Notes: generated by a model from the letters alone, not told the origin. 64,000 nt of DNA from Eupeodes corollae (GCF_945859685.1 NC_079148.1:47131946-47195945), one strand, 5' to 3'. Shown: positions 48,328 through 60,134, counted from the stretch's first letter. Numbers and translations are program-made.

Positions 48328-50255
48328 TTTTTTTATTTTATTTATTTATTTATAAATATCATATTCTCCTAACAATTTTTAGATATCTTATTTTTAGTTT
48401 AATAGTATATGTATTTTGTACAATTAATTAGAGGGAATAGGTTGTAGCATTTGAATTTTAAATTAAAATTGAATTAATGCCACATTTACAAATTTTTATA
48501 TTGTGGGGTGTACAGATTATAAATAACGTATATGATAAAAGAACAGAAACAGAGAAAAAAGTTTTTTATGAAATGATCACTTTGATTGATTTGAACTGCA
48601 TAAACAAAATTTTAATTATTATATACGTAAATAAATAAAGGGAATAAATATTATCAAATGACGTAGTTTAACAAAGATTCAATGTTGTAAGTATCGAAAT
48701 TAAAAAGCCATAATTTAACTGATTTTAAGAACTGTGGACGGTTTCTAATGCTTCGTAATTCAGCTGGAAGACTGTTGTATAATTTGCGAGACACAATAGT
48801 GTAAGAATTCCTAAAAAGTGTAGTTTGAAAAATGTTTAATGTTTAGAATTTCTCATATTATATGTATTACTCATAGGGCTTTCCAAATAACCACTCCTCA
48901 TAAAAAATATTTTCAAAGCCTTAAAATAAAACAAGTGGTAGAATACCTGTTTGTCTAAATAAATCTGCAGAGTGAGTGAGGCGGGCAGCGTTGCACATTT
49001 TTCTTAGGACACTTTTTTGAAGAACTGTTAATTGTTGGATTTAGTTTGAGTGTGCACCTCCCCAACAACTGATACCATATTGTAACTTCTAGTGGAAAAT
49101 ACCATAGTAAACCTTTTTTAAAGTGGAGAATGAACAATATTTTTTTAACCGATAAAAGCATCTTACGGTTGAAAGAAGATATTGCTTTAAATCCATAATG
49201 TGCTCAGTCCATTTTAAATGTTGGTAAATTTTGACACCTAAATACTTAAAATCTTTCACTATTTCTATATTGAAGCATGTACTGCAGCAGTTTGCTTCAG
49301 AATTAAAGGTATTTATTAAATGAGATACTAGAGATTTGCTATTGAAGCGTTTAAAACAAGAACAAGACGGAGCATGGAACAATAATTTTATGTCATTTAG
49401 TCCATTGCTGAACATCATAAGCTTGGATTTGTTACTGACTAAAAGTTTATGGTCCGCAAACCATAGCCTTAATAAATGTACATCATGGTTTATATCCGAA
49501 ACCAAATTTAATGGACCAAGTGAATTGTATCCAATTGCTATATCATCAGCAAATGCGTTAATTTTCCCTAAAAATGGCAGATTAAAGATGGAATTTATAT
49601 AAACCAAGAAAAGAATGGGCCCAAGAACTGACCCTTGTGGGACACCCCAGTTAATATCCATGGAATCACTTAGAACATTACCTACTTTGAATATCTGAGA
49701 CCTTTTACACAGGTAGGATTCAAACCAATTGTAGATGAATCCTCGTAAACTAACATCATGCATTTTTTCAAAAGGATAGAGTGACTGACCATATAAAAGG
49801 CTTTCGTAATGTCAACAAAAAGCGCAGCACATTTCATTTTTTTGTCCACTCCTTGTTGTAAATATTAAACAGCAGAAATTTAATAAAGCATCTTCTCTTG
49901 ACATTCCCGATCTAAATCCAAATTGTAAGGGGCTAAAGTAATTCTTGCTTGTGAGATATTGTAAGATTCTACTTTTTATAATTTTTTCAAACATTTTTCA
50001 AATTGATGGTAATAATGAAATAGGTCTGTAGTTCTTTACATCCTTTTTGCTAACTTTTTTGAAAATGGGTATAACACAAGCAGATTTTAAGTCATTTGGG
50101 AAGACACCTGAAAAAAACGCTTTTATTAAAAATATGCGTCAAAACATCCACTAAATATAAATCAGTTTTTTTTAGCAATGTGTTAGAAACGCCAACTGAG
50201 GTTGATTTATTCAGTGTATTTAGATTTATGAATCCACGTTTTTCAAAAAGTAAGA
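48328..50255 (-). mobile_element. non-LTR retrotransposon (CR1/Jockey group), 5'-truncated, with (AAAT)n tail
   Basis: The minus strand encodes, in order: SKACVIPIFKK, KNYRPISLLPSI, MFEKIIKSRILQYL, FGFRSGMSREDALL, CAALFVDITKAF (motif A, in a shifted frame), WGVPQGSVLGPILFLVYINS, INAFADDIAIGY (catalytic motif) and FKYLGVKIYQHLKW. C-terminal blocks then continue to KLYNSLPAEL near 48740. The longest open part is 49089-49763. There are few lesions: frameshifts around motif A (49800-49850), a stop after GIFH near 49089 and a handful further on. The 3' end is a long UTR and an (AAAT)n/poly(A) tail at 48328-48356. It is comparatively young but lacks its endonuclease. Confidence 0.85.
49089..49763 (-). 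pseudogene. RT catalytic-domain segment of the 48.3-50.3 kb element
   Basis: This 225-codon open segment holds fingers/palm blocks RGFIYNWFESYLCKRSQ, GVPQGSVLGPILF, the FADD motif with both metal-binding Asp residues intact, and SNKSKLMMF and DFKYLGVKIYQHLKWTEHI. It is open only between a frameshift upstream and a stop at 49089. It is a relic segment of ORF2 and not a stand-alone gene. Confidence 0.8.
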
Positions 50256-51017
50256 CATAAAAAATGTAAAAATAAAGTCATCAGCTACACAAGCTAAAAA
50301 TTCACTTATTGCCAAATTTGTAAAAAAGACTTAAGCTGAATGTACACCACTATAAGATCTAACATTTTTTAACAGATCTTAAAGTGAAACACATCTTTAC
50401 AATTCAATACAGCCATGATGTCTTACAATTAACTATCAGAAAGTTAAAATATTTCTGTTAATAAACTCTACGACATTGATAGATTCTTTGCTTGCAATTT
50501 AAACACAACCTTATGTCATATTATTGGTAAAAATTTCTTAAACATTACCAGATCCAACAGAATTGTTAGATTAATAATAAGACCAATCGTGTGGTAAATT
50601 TAGCTGAAGCATAGAAAAGACATTCATATGTAAACTTGTTCTTGGTTCTTTCATCAACAATAAAACACATTCACACAGGGTCTTCTAATTAAAGATTTAA
50701 TGTTGATATTAAAAAAAAAACGAGTAATTTTAAAGAGAATCAATGGAATTTTATTTTATTGACAGATATGACATCAACAATTGAAAGAAATATTAGCAAA
50801 ATGGTCGTCACGGTTAAGGTTCGAGTGCCATATCATTTTTATAAAATTTTTCAACATTCGAAAACTCTATATAAAACTAATTCAATCTGTGAAATCGATT
50901 GTGAAGCATTGGCGCAAAAATCATATCCTTTGCTTGGGTCTTAAGAAACTAGTATTGAGCTGCATAATCAAAAAATCTCGTTCATTCGAAAAATATCATA
51001 GTCAGAAATTGCACATA
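50256..51017. other. no gene recognised
   Basis: AT-rich spacer. Two overlapping small frames at 50759-51035 show no domain. Confidence 0.5.
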
Positions 51018-51252
51018 AATATAGGTACAGAGTAGAGAACACAGCACCTTGAGCGACTAGACTAAGAAACTAGTAAGGTGATAACAACACAAGACATTAA
51101 TACAAGACAAAAGGGCAGAGGAGAAAGAACAACAGACAGAAAGAAACCATGACAACAGAACTCGGTAGGTTTTGAGAAGGTCTCCCATCGGTCTACTAAC
51201 CACGATCACTGATGCTTGATTTGGGTGATCGATGGGAACCGGAGCTTTATCA
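51018..51252 (-). mobile_element. candidate 5S-rRNA-derived SINE (SINE3-like)
   Basis: On the minus strand, 51244-51178 reads like the middle and 3' part of animal 5S rRNA: a CCGGTTCC start, ATCACCCAAATCAAGCA (5S: GATCACCGAAATTAAGCA), then GTGGTTAGTAGACCGATGGG (5S: GCGGTTAGTACTTAGATGGG) and GAGACC. It covers the internal control region that binds TFIIIA/TFIIIC in 5S genes, although the first ~25 nt of 5S are missing. The rest (51177 down to 51018) is not rRNA and ends with a tail containing GTCGCTCAAGGTGCTGTGTT, which recurs at 19980-20032. A Pol III head with a dispersed tail is the architecture of 5S-derived SINEs. The alternative is a 5S pseudogene beside an unrelated repeat. Confidence 0.7.
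51178..51244 (-). pseudogene. 5S rRNA-like head (diverged)
   Basis: About 67 nt can be aligned by eye to nucleotides ~27-95 of insect 5S rRNA, with only substitutions and small indels. The C-box-like GGTTAGTA..CGATGGGAGACC is kept. The 5S 5' and 3' strands that form helix I are absent, so it cannot make a functional 5S rRNA. Confidence 0.75.
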
Positions 51253-51254
51253 GT

Positions 51255-52362
51255 GAAATTATTTACACTATTTTAGTAAAAAACACTAGTAAATTTTAAC
51301 ATTTTCAAAGCTTAGTTCAAGGTCGTATCGTTCAACTTTCAATAAACGTGTAGATTTTACATGTTAACTATCAAAAGTTGACTGTCATAAAAATGAATGT
51401 CTAAATAGTAGGTTCTTATTGGAAAATCCTATATTTTCCATTAGTAATAAGAATGGAAATATATTGAATTACGAATTTACTACTGCAAAAGAAGTTCATT
51501 GAAAGTATATTAATTACAAATTATCGCCATTAAAACCATTGGTGGTCTCTGGTGTTTGTGTTTCGAAAATTAGCTCTACCATCAAACTAGAACCAAAGCT
51601 TTAACAATAAACACTGATAGCACCATCTGGTCGTATCTAATTTCAATTTTTCAACTTAGCTTATTTTCATAGACTTTCGTTTACAGCTACTAAACAACAA
51701 AAAATGCACACTGTTCATCTATTGAAATAAGACTATAGTCGAATTTAACAAAGGTATTTTGTTCTTCATTTGATAAGTAATGCATATAAAGGGATATGTC
51801 AACTTTAACCCTGCAGAATTGTCTGTATTGGAACTTAACCCCAAAACATCTACAAAAACCTATTACTTAAAACACTAGACACAATTTAATGGACTTTATT
51901 ACATGAAAACAAAATAAGAGGCATGATATCTTTTTAAAACAATCAATCTTACATCACTTTCAGATATTGGGACACCAAACAAAAAAAAATACCATAACGA
52001 CAGCACTGTTGAATCATAATAAAAATATATTTATTAATGGTGTGCGCATAATTTCTTGCAAAAGCAGAGTTAAGGTAGCTACCTACATAAAAACATTCAA
52101 AACCAAAACCAACATACAAGATTAGGGACCAAACAAACATAAAAGGCATCCGACTAAAAACACACGGAAACAATAGAAGAAAAAGAACAAAAATAAAACA
52201 AAACAAAAAATAAAATGAGGTGAAGAATGATGATACTTCTTCTTCTTCTCTGCTCGCTACAGGACGACGACGACACGGTAAGGATATTATGATGACTGTG
52301 ACTGTAACTGTCTGTTGCAGGCAAAGGCGACACGTCTGTCGAAGTGTCGAGCACAGCACATT
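51255..52362. other. no gene recognised
   Basis: AT-rich. At 52240-52320 there is a GACGAC-rich patch with splice-like AG and GT words; see rejected items. Confidence 0.5.
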
Positions 52363-52365
52363 ACC

Positions 52366-52684
52366 AGGCTTGCCATGTTAAGCTATTTATATGAAAATGA
52401 GCAATCTTTTCTTCAAAATTGCCAACAAAACATTTAATATGACAGTTGAATCATAATTGGGCTAAAAGTAGCCCAAACCTTATCCTTGGCGATAATAGCA
52501 ATTAATTGATAAACCATAGCTTCGTTTCTTGAAATTATGCGAATTGATGCTAAGGTTAAATCAATTTGCCTTTGAAGTGATAATTTAGCCAAGACATTAC
52601 TTGGGCTACTTTTTCAGCTGTGATTTTGAGCTACAAATATTCCTTAATTGGGCTATCCCATCTAGATCAGGATATGGCAACCCT
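52366..52684. mobile_element. MITE-like element, copy M2 (GGGCTA family)
   Basis: It is 319 bp, with the same termini as M1: AGGCTTGCCAT at the left and ATGGCAACCCT at the right, and the same internal words (ATTGGGCTAAAAGTAGCCCA, TTGGGCTA). The two copies share both ends but differ in the middle, as expected for an old non-autonomous family. Confidence 0.75.
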
Positions 52685-52685
52685 A

Positions 52686-54935
52686 TCCACTTACTCTCGT
52701 ATCTAGAAAGAAAAAGGATGTTACAAATAACACACATTCTACTTATCTCTAGGTTTTTTTTTGTTTGGTTCCTGGATGAGTATTGTGTTTGTCTTTTTCT
52801 GTTTTTGTCTTTTAGACCATTTTGGTGAGAATCAAGAAGCAGATTGAAGTGTTTGCTTATAGAATAATGTTAAGGTTAGGTTATGTTGGTTATCGGGGTA
52901 CGGTTGGTTTAGTGGGTTATAAGAGGTAAGGTATTTTCTTTCATTCAATGCTGCAGTGGTAAATTAATTTCAAGCACATGTTGCGGAAATTAAGCAGAAG
53001 AACAAGATGAAAAAGAAGTAGAAGGGGCTATCCCTTTCCGGTTCCATCTTCAATTTCATACATCCAAAATAACAATAATATAAAATAAGAAGACTTGAAG
53101 GTAAAGTATCTATCTACTGTATATTTACTTTGCTTAATAGGTTAGATACTTTATTTGTATCCAAGTTAATTAACAGAAGATAAGTCAAAAACATTGAATT
53201 CTTGTCTTGATGCATTAACATTAACATCAGAAGAGGCAAATGATTTGCAAAACCATTAGGAAGGCTTCTTGGAATTTTTGTTTTTCTATTTTTTGATAAA
53301 ATCATTTGTTTCGAGGTCATTGACAAATTGCCTGGGTTACCTTAATGGATATTCTTTTTTTTTGTTCAGATTTTTTGGATGGGAAACTCAAAACACCAGA
53401 ACTAATTGTTATTGGTATTAATCAACAGGGTGATTCCACTTATACCTAGAGTCCCACATACATAAAATTACACGTTTTATTCCTTTATAGGTTTGTGGGA
53501 AATACTTGGGAAGGAGAAGAAAATAGAAAAATCACAATAAAACTTGTTAACATGAACACTTTCAATCTCAAGGGACACACAATCTATATAGGTTCGAGTA
53601 GAATGTATATAGATACTTCTGAAACTTTACTTTTTGTTTTAGATACAAAGTTATGTAGGTGAAAATTGTTAATATCTATTAATTTTATTATTTGTTGTAG
53701 GTCATAAGTACACAGTCCTCACTTCCCATTTTCTTTTTAAGGCTTACAACCGATTTATTATGAATGGGTACATACTCAAGAGGCACTCGATAAAATGTCA
53801 CTTAATTCTTTTGTTTAACCACATGAGATAGGGGTGTAATTTCAATGTATCCCCTTTGTAAAAAAAAATAAATAACCGTGTTTTTCTGGGTATTTCATAT
53901 TCGAAAGTTGATACAATTGAATATTTGCCAGAATAATTTATCAAAAAATTCCGGGTTTGTTCGTAGACTACTACTTTGACATGTGGTGTTAGAGCGAGCT
54001 TGAAACTCGCCTCACTTCTTTATATACCAGAATCGACTTGAGATAAGCTTGATTCGATTCGATTCTGGTCGGGGATCAGAGTCGAGTCAAAATTTGTGAA
54101 GAAAAACCTATGTGGAGGAGTTGGTATTACAGTTTATTTGCATTTTGTGTACAAAAATATAGTTTTGTTTTAATCAAATTAAAAATAAAATACACATGGA
54201 GTAGGAACTATTCAGTTTTTGATTGTTTAACACGAATCAAACTTTCTCACTTGCATTTCATAAGAAACATCGAAACACCATTGGCATCTTAGAAAGTGCT
54301 GTCAAACTTAATCATTTTAAAATCTTTTAGAGCCATGGAAACACCAAAAAGATTTATTTAATCTAAACTGAGATAAACCTTTAGTAAAAACAAAGCAAAA
54401 CTTAAGCTTAATTATCTTTTCTATTGTTTTCTCCTGCAAAATAAGCTCAGTTAGTCAATTTCATTAACAAAACTAAATAATATCAACAGTAACAGACTGA
54501 TTTTTTTCCCAATGGAAAACACATGATTCCAAATGCACAACTAATCAACGAACACAGCCATCGAGACACAAATGCTATATCAATCGTACCAACATTTGAG
54601 AACGAAATAACATAAAATCTTTGAGACTCGTATAAATGTTAAAAACTAATCTGTAGTAAGATTCATACTGCGGATATTGTTTTTATTATTAGTGTAAAAT
54701 CCTACTATACTGTTGATAGAATTTTCAACAAAACACGGGTAATGTTAATGCCAATTAAGATTGTGGGAAAATGTATAATGAAATGGCAACTGTCGAGTTT
54801 TAAAAAAACTAGAGTGGAAAGAAATTAATTAGGTTGTATTTATTTTCAAAAAAGAATGAAATTTTAATGCTTAAACTTGGGATCAATTTGTCTATTCTTT
54901 TCAATTTCTCAATATTCTCTTGTTTGTTTAAATTT
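52686..54935. other. no gene recognised
   Basis: AT-rich. There is a small hairpin (CCAGAATCGA about 54028 with TCGATTCTGG about 54058) and another near 53996 (GCGAGCTTGAAACTCGC). No coding region could be supported. Confidence 0.5.
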
Positions 54936-54939
54936 ATTT

Positions 54940-55330
54940 GGAAAAGTTCCTATTACGAACTTATACAGACATATCGCTAAATTATCTGTCATTCCTGAAT
55001 TCTTTGAGTCACCACGGTTTTTCTAAGTGGCGTTCAACGGTCACTTTTTTAATGGAACTAGCTGAAAATTTTATTGGCTCATTTAAAAGCAAAAAACAAT
55101 TGGACTGTATTTTAACTGACTTGCTACAAACTGACACATCGAACTTTGCTTGTTAAGGAAGAAGCTGGGTTTAAGTGAACATTCCCTACTTTATACTTTT
55201 CAATGGTTGCGAATCGAACATTTTCAAAGTTAGCACTGGAATACCACAAGGTAGGCTCTTAGGCCCTATTCTCTTTAATTAAATTTTAAAAACTCTTTTA
55301 AGTTCTCGTGATTGTGGAGAATTGCAATGG
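54940..55330 (+). mobile_element. RT fragment (Jockey/CR1 group), plus strand
   Basis: Translation in two frames gives YRHIAKLSVIPEFFE (usual YRPIAKLS.IPKVFE), then HHGFSKWRSTVTFLMELAEN, FKSKKQLDCILTDLLQTD (motif A region, with the catalytic block decayed), and VSTGIPQGRLLGPILF (motif B). The sequence is therefore RT fingers and palm without the FADD block. It lies tail-to-tail with the minus-strand fragment at 55850, which has similar blocks. Confidence 0.75.
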
Positions 55331-55845
55331 GATTTTGTAAATTGATATGCGGAGTAAAAGTAGAATTATATTTTGTTAATGAAATGTCTATTTTTGGTGA
55401 GTCAATTGATGGAAGCACCAGACATCCTACACGTCGCCATTTTAGTGGTTTATAAATGAAAACCCTCGACCATTAGGCCATAATGTCATAAGAAAAGTCT
55501 TTGAACTGATGAAATACTTTTGGCAATGTGTGAAAAAGACACCATACAAAAAAAGTTGAATTAATTGTTCTACTGGGGTTACCTAAAAGTTGTAGATTGA
55601 TTTTAAGACTAAATGGGACGAAGATCCAACATTGTCTTTTGAACCTTGTATATTATGACTAATGCTGCGCCGTTATTTTTTTGAAATTTCTATTCTTCTT
55701 GAACTCTACACATCATCAGGATGAATCTTTAAATGTGGAGACACGACAGAGTTTTTGCTGTGATATAGAGTAGTCAAATACTTTACTGATTAGTTTTTTA
55801 GTGAAAGTTATCGTCTGGCATTTTAAAGGGTTAAGTAAAAACCTA
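55330..55845. other. no gene recognised
   Basis: Spacer between two oppositely oriented RT fragments. It may hold further decayed element sequence that I cannot read. Confidence 0.4.
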
Positions 55846-55849
55846 TTTA

Positions 55850-57065
55850 TAAATAGGCTAATATAAATATAAATGTGAAACAATTAATGTCGGCTTGTAA
55901 AAGAATACGATCATGGGTGGACTTTATTATTTTGAAAATCTTTATATCGTCAGCAAAGATGAGAAGTTCACTTGAGCGTAGACATGACGGTACATCGTTA
56001 ATAGACAGGATGAACAGAAAAGGGCCAAGATGGCTTCCCTGGGGAACACCAGATTGAGCAACAAAAGGTTCAGAATGACAATTTCTAAATTTTACTTCGT
56101 AGGATCTGTCTTCAAGGTATGACTTAATCCAAGCTAAGAAAAATGGTGGAAAACCAAGAGCCTTAAGTTTAAATAAAATAATTCCGTGGCTTAGTTGGTC
56201 AAAAGCTTTAGAAAAGTCAGCGTATACACAGGCAACTTCATAACCTTGTTCGAAAGTGTTTGAACATATGTTTGAGAATGTGAGGGGATTAGTAACGGTT
56301 GATCTTTTTTTCACAAAACCATGTTGCTGTTCGCAAATGATATTTTTACTAAAATTTGCTACGCTTTCATCTTACAACATGTTCAAATACTTTAGGAATG
56401 CAAGAAAGCTTTGCAATGGGCCTGTAGTTGCTAATATCCGACTTGTTACTTTTCTTGAAAATTGGTGTTAGAAATGACTTCTTCCATATACTGGGAAATT
56501 TGCCTGATTTTAGAGAAAGTTTGAATAAAAACGTAAGGGGTTCAACTAAAGCATTACTACACTTTTTTAGTACTATCGGGGGAATACCATCAGGACCGGC
56601 TGAGCAGTCATCATTCAACGCAGATAAAAGATCAAGGACCGTACTCTGTAGCACAGGAATGTGACTACAGCTAGTTTTCGAAAAAGTGTGAAGATTATGA
56701 AAATATACTTCATCAACTTCTTAAGGGCTATTAACAAATGACTCACGGAAATTCGTTGCGAAGGCGTTACAGATATCAAAAGTTTTATCTTACGAAAGGT
56801 TCTTGTAACTGAAGTTAACTGGAAAGCTGATTTTTTTTGATTTTCTGATTTTTTCTTTGAGTTTATAAAATTCCAAAATTTTTTAGGATTCTCTTTCAAA
56901 GAAGTGGCCATATCAGTAAATTGGTTAAAAAGTTCAACATAAAAATAGAAGTTGACTGGAGACAGAGTTTTGAGACACGTTTTCCACGCCTCATTTCTTT
57001 TGTTACGCAGTAAACACAATTCTTTCGTGTACCAAGGATGGCTAAAGTTTGTATTTCTTGATTTC
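55850..57065 (-). mobile_element. RT fragment of a non-LTR retrotransposon (Jockey/CR1 group), minus strand
   Basis: From 57060 downward, the minus strand reads HPWYTKELCLLRNKRNEAW and KENPKKFWNFINSKKKS, the linker between endonuclease and RT. After a frameshift near 56640 come DDCSAGPDGIPPIVLKKCSN, FLTPIFKKSNKSDISNYRPI and KLSCIPKVFEHVV. After a second frameshift near 56340 come STVTN, VYADFSKAFDQLSHG (motif A), SGVPQGSHLGPFLFIL (motif B) and LLIFADDIKIFKI (motif C with both Asp). The catalytic residues are kept but the frame is broken twice. The element stops about 20 codons after motif C, and the endonuclease and 3' end are both missing. R6 abuts its upstream end. Confidence 0.85.
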
Positions 57066-57084
57066 TTTATCGGTACATTTTTTT

Positions 57085-58159
57085 CAAAACAATAATTAAG
57101 GAATAATGCAGAACGATGCAGAAAGGGCTCTAAAGAAAATTGCGTGGGTGGTTTTTTTTTACCATAGCAGTTTTAAACATTTTGGTTAAAATGTGTCACC
57201 TCAAAAATGTTACCAATAAAATATGATTTCATTTTCAAAACAATTTTGTGCAACGACAAATAATGTTTTTAACATCTAGTAAAAATTTTAGCAAAATCAA
57301 ATTGACAGTTTTTTTTTATAGAAAATAAAAACCTAAAAAAAAACATTACTCAAACTTGGTAAAAATTGAATTTCGACTCAAATATCTTTTATTAAAAACT
57401 TGAGATTTTGGCTTCAAACTTATTTTATTTTATAAGAAATATTTTTTTCAACATTCGGTAAAATTTTGAGAAAAATCGAATTGACAGTATTTTTTACAAA
57501 AAATAAAAACTTAAAATTAAATTTAACAAAAGTTGGTAAATATTAAATTTCAACTCAAATATCTTTTCAAAACTTTGAGATATTTGAGAAAAATCGAATT
57601 GAAAGTTTTTTTTACAAAAAATAAAAACCTAACAATACTAAAACTTGGTAAAAAATTTACTTTCGACTCAAATACTTTTGTAAAAATTAAAAATATTATC
57701 TTCAAACTTTTTTATTTTGCTGAAAATTTGATTTTGATATTCTGTAGTTTTTTTTAAAACATCCAACATCCATTTCATAAAAAAAAATAAAATCTACAAA
57801 AAACAGTACGAACATTTGGTAAAAATGATGTTCGGTTCTCGATATCACGTGAACAATGGAAGGTATTGACTTCAAATAAGTTTCATTCATCCAATTTGTA
57901 TTCGTTTATATAAGAAATAAAAACTTTTAAGAAATGCTACAAAAATTGGTAAAATTTGGTTAACGACTAAAAATCTCGTTAACAAATAGATTTTGAAATG
58001 AAACTATTTCTTCATATGCAAAACGTTGTTATTAATTTTTAAATTTTCTAGAATAATTCAATTGACAACTTTTTTAACAAAACACGAAAACCCACAAACC
58101 TTTCAACCAAGATAAATCGACGGACAGGAAGTTATCAGTGTGGGTCGGATCTTAGTCTC
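57085..58159 (-). repeat. R-family repeat, copy R6 (5'-complete)
   Basis: The minus strand begins GAGACTAAGATCCGAC and ACACTGATAACTTCC, a good match to the R1 5' end. It continues through repeated units (AACATTCGG.AAAATTTTGAG near 57450, TTGAGATATT near 57575). It ends at AGAAAGGGCTC near 57125, without the ACGTACG block or the 3' terminus. Confidence 0.8.
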
Positions 58160-59544
58160 TTTTACCAATAATACTGTCAAATTAATTCTTAAACCAATAT
58201 CTTTCTCTGTTCTCAGGAAAGTAAGTCGAAATAGTAGTTAATATAATTCTTGTAAATTTAAAAAAAATAATCGACTAGGAATAGCAAGATACATTGGTTT
58301 GTGCGAATGATTGCTATAAACGTTCTGAAATTTGACACAAAACATCTCAGCTCTATCGGAAGCTGTTTACTCAATTCATTCAATACGATAATTCTAACTT
58401 TTTGTAGACGTGATATCACAGAATAAAACCCTTTAAAAATGTATGAAATTCAGAGTTTTCTCTTAAAATGAAAACCTGAAAATATTTAGGTAAACCATCA
58501 GTAAGGGTTTTCACAGTTTTGTGCTTGTGCCGCCATCAAAAGAATAAGGAAAACACTCCCTAAATTGGCGAATACTGCGATCCCATTAATAAGACGATTT
58601 CAATAATAGGATTGCTTCCTTTGCAGTAATAAACTTTAAACGAGTAAAGGTACACAGTCTTAGACTTTCCCTAAGGTCTTTTTATTGATTAACCTAAAAT
58701 ATCACCCTGTAGGCATTGTATCAAAAAAAAAAACTCAAGAAATATATAGGCATCGATGAATATAAAAGAATATACTTACGACAGTGTAAAACATGATAAA
58801 AGAACCAAAGGAAAAATGTGCGAATCAGTAACTTAAAAAAGGCAATATAATGATTTAATGATAAATGGCAATATACTCGTTTACCTTAGGTACCTATGTA
58901 TTTGAAATGTTTACGTCTTATTTACAAAATATTTAATGATGATGTATGAGATTTTATCTAAAATATATGTATAAAGTGTGCTTATATATCTAGGTATGTA
59001 AATATATGTACATTCTCTGTACTACGAATTACAATATGAGCTTAATGTTAATACACTTTTATAGATTTTTTTTATTAGCTACAAAATGGCTTCTAAATTT
59101 AATGGCTTCATTTCTTTCAATATTACCTACAATGTATTTTTCATTTTGTAATTTAATTTAGTTTTTATTTTTAAACAATTATGACGCGTTCCTATGAAGA
59201 TAGATAACATCTTTTTAGCGTACAAGTTAGGTATAGGTTTTTAAAGTACGATATGCTTAGATACTGTATAGGCAACTTGAAAACACTAAGTTACATTAAT
59301 TGATAGAAATAATTTCAAGGGAAAAAGTTGAGACGAAGAAAAGAAGTGTAAGCTTAATTATACCTTATTTACTATTCTTGATTTTATTGAATGTGGAAAA
59401 AAAATGAGGGACATTGTTTGATAATTGAGAATGTTGAAACTTATAACTCTTAAATATCGAAAACATTTAGATAAAACTTATAGTTTAATAATCGTCTTTC
59501 CTATTTCTAATTGGACTTGATGCAAAAAGGGATTCCGAAGCCCG
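58160..59544. other. AT-rich DNA, no gene recognised
   Basis: No supported feature. Confidence 0.5.
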
Positions 59545-59960
59545 GGCGAGTGGACAATACTGAGTGAGTGAAGCAATACACATTCGTGTAGTTTAGCTAA
59601 AAAAAGAATCTCTCTATTTTACAGAATTTTTGAAAGTGGCCATTTATGAGCATTCCTACGTATTACGGTTGAACTTTATTAGGGTAGAAATGCGACTGGG
59701 TATTTCACTATTAGAACACATCATTAAGGCAGTCCTCAAGAGATTAAAACGTTTTCCATGGTCACTTTATCATTTTTTGAGCTCGCTTTTGAATTCACTC
59801 CAAGACATTCAATTGGGTTATTGGAACAACTGACCAAACACTGGAATCGTACTCGAGTTTTGGACGAATAAGGACTTTATAGATAACAGCTACATATGTC
59901 AGAAGGAGTACAAAACAAAAACACTTATTTTATTGACGAAGCACATTTGTAATTTCTTCA
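59545..59960 (-). mobile_element. Jockey/CR1-type ORF2 3'-end fragment
   Basis: On the minus strand the piece near 59870 reads SLIRPKLEYDSSVW, followed by pieces like QKRAQKMI. The other end (about 59575-59620) matches the CACATTCGTGTAG/AGCTAAA 3' segment shared with 10.7 and 27.5 kb. Frames are broken. It is the same family as the fragments at 10.5, 27.5 and 39 kb. Confidence 0.6.
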
Positions 59961-60021
59961 AAGAAATGACAGTTCAAACTTCTTGTTCAAACTTCAATGT
60001 TACTTATGAAAGTAGGCAGCA

Positions 60022-60041
60022 TTAGGTTAGGTTAGGTTAGG
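60022..60041 (+). repeat. (TTAGG)4, 3' tail of I-like copy C
   Basis: Four TTAGG units (CCTAA on the element strand) directly follow the element's 3' sequence. Copies A, B and D end in one to three units of the same word at the equivalent place, so this is the element's own tail. It is not an inserted telomere. Confidence 0.8.
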
Positions 60042-60134
60042 TTGGAGTGGCTGTCCAGATGTCATTGACACACGTAGACCTCAAGGGTCCACTGTGATAC
60101 CACTAATGAGGTTACTCATGGGAGAGTAATGAAT

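Noticed and set aside
52255..52320. Micro-exon flanked by AG and GT (GACGACGACGACACG)
   Set aside because: The would-be intron is about 43 bp, very short even for flies, and the exon is a simple triplet repeat.
60022..60041. Interstitial telomere (TTAGG repeats)
   Set aside because: The repeat follows the 3' end of an I-like element, and sister copies carry the same word at the same place.
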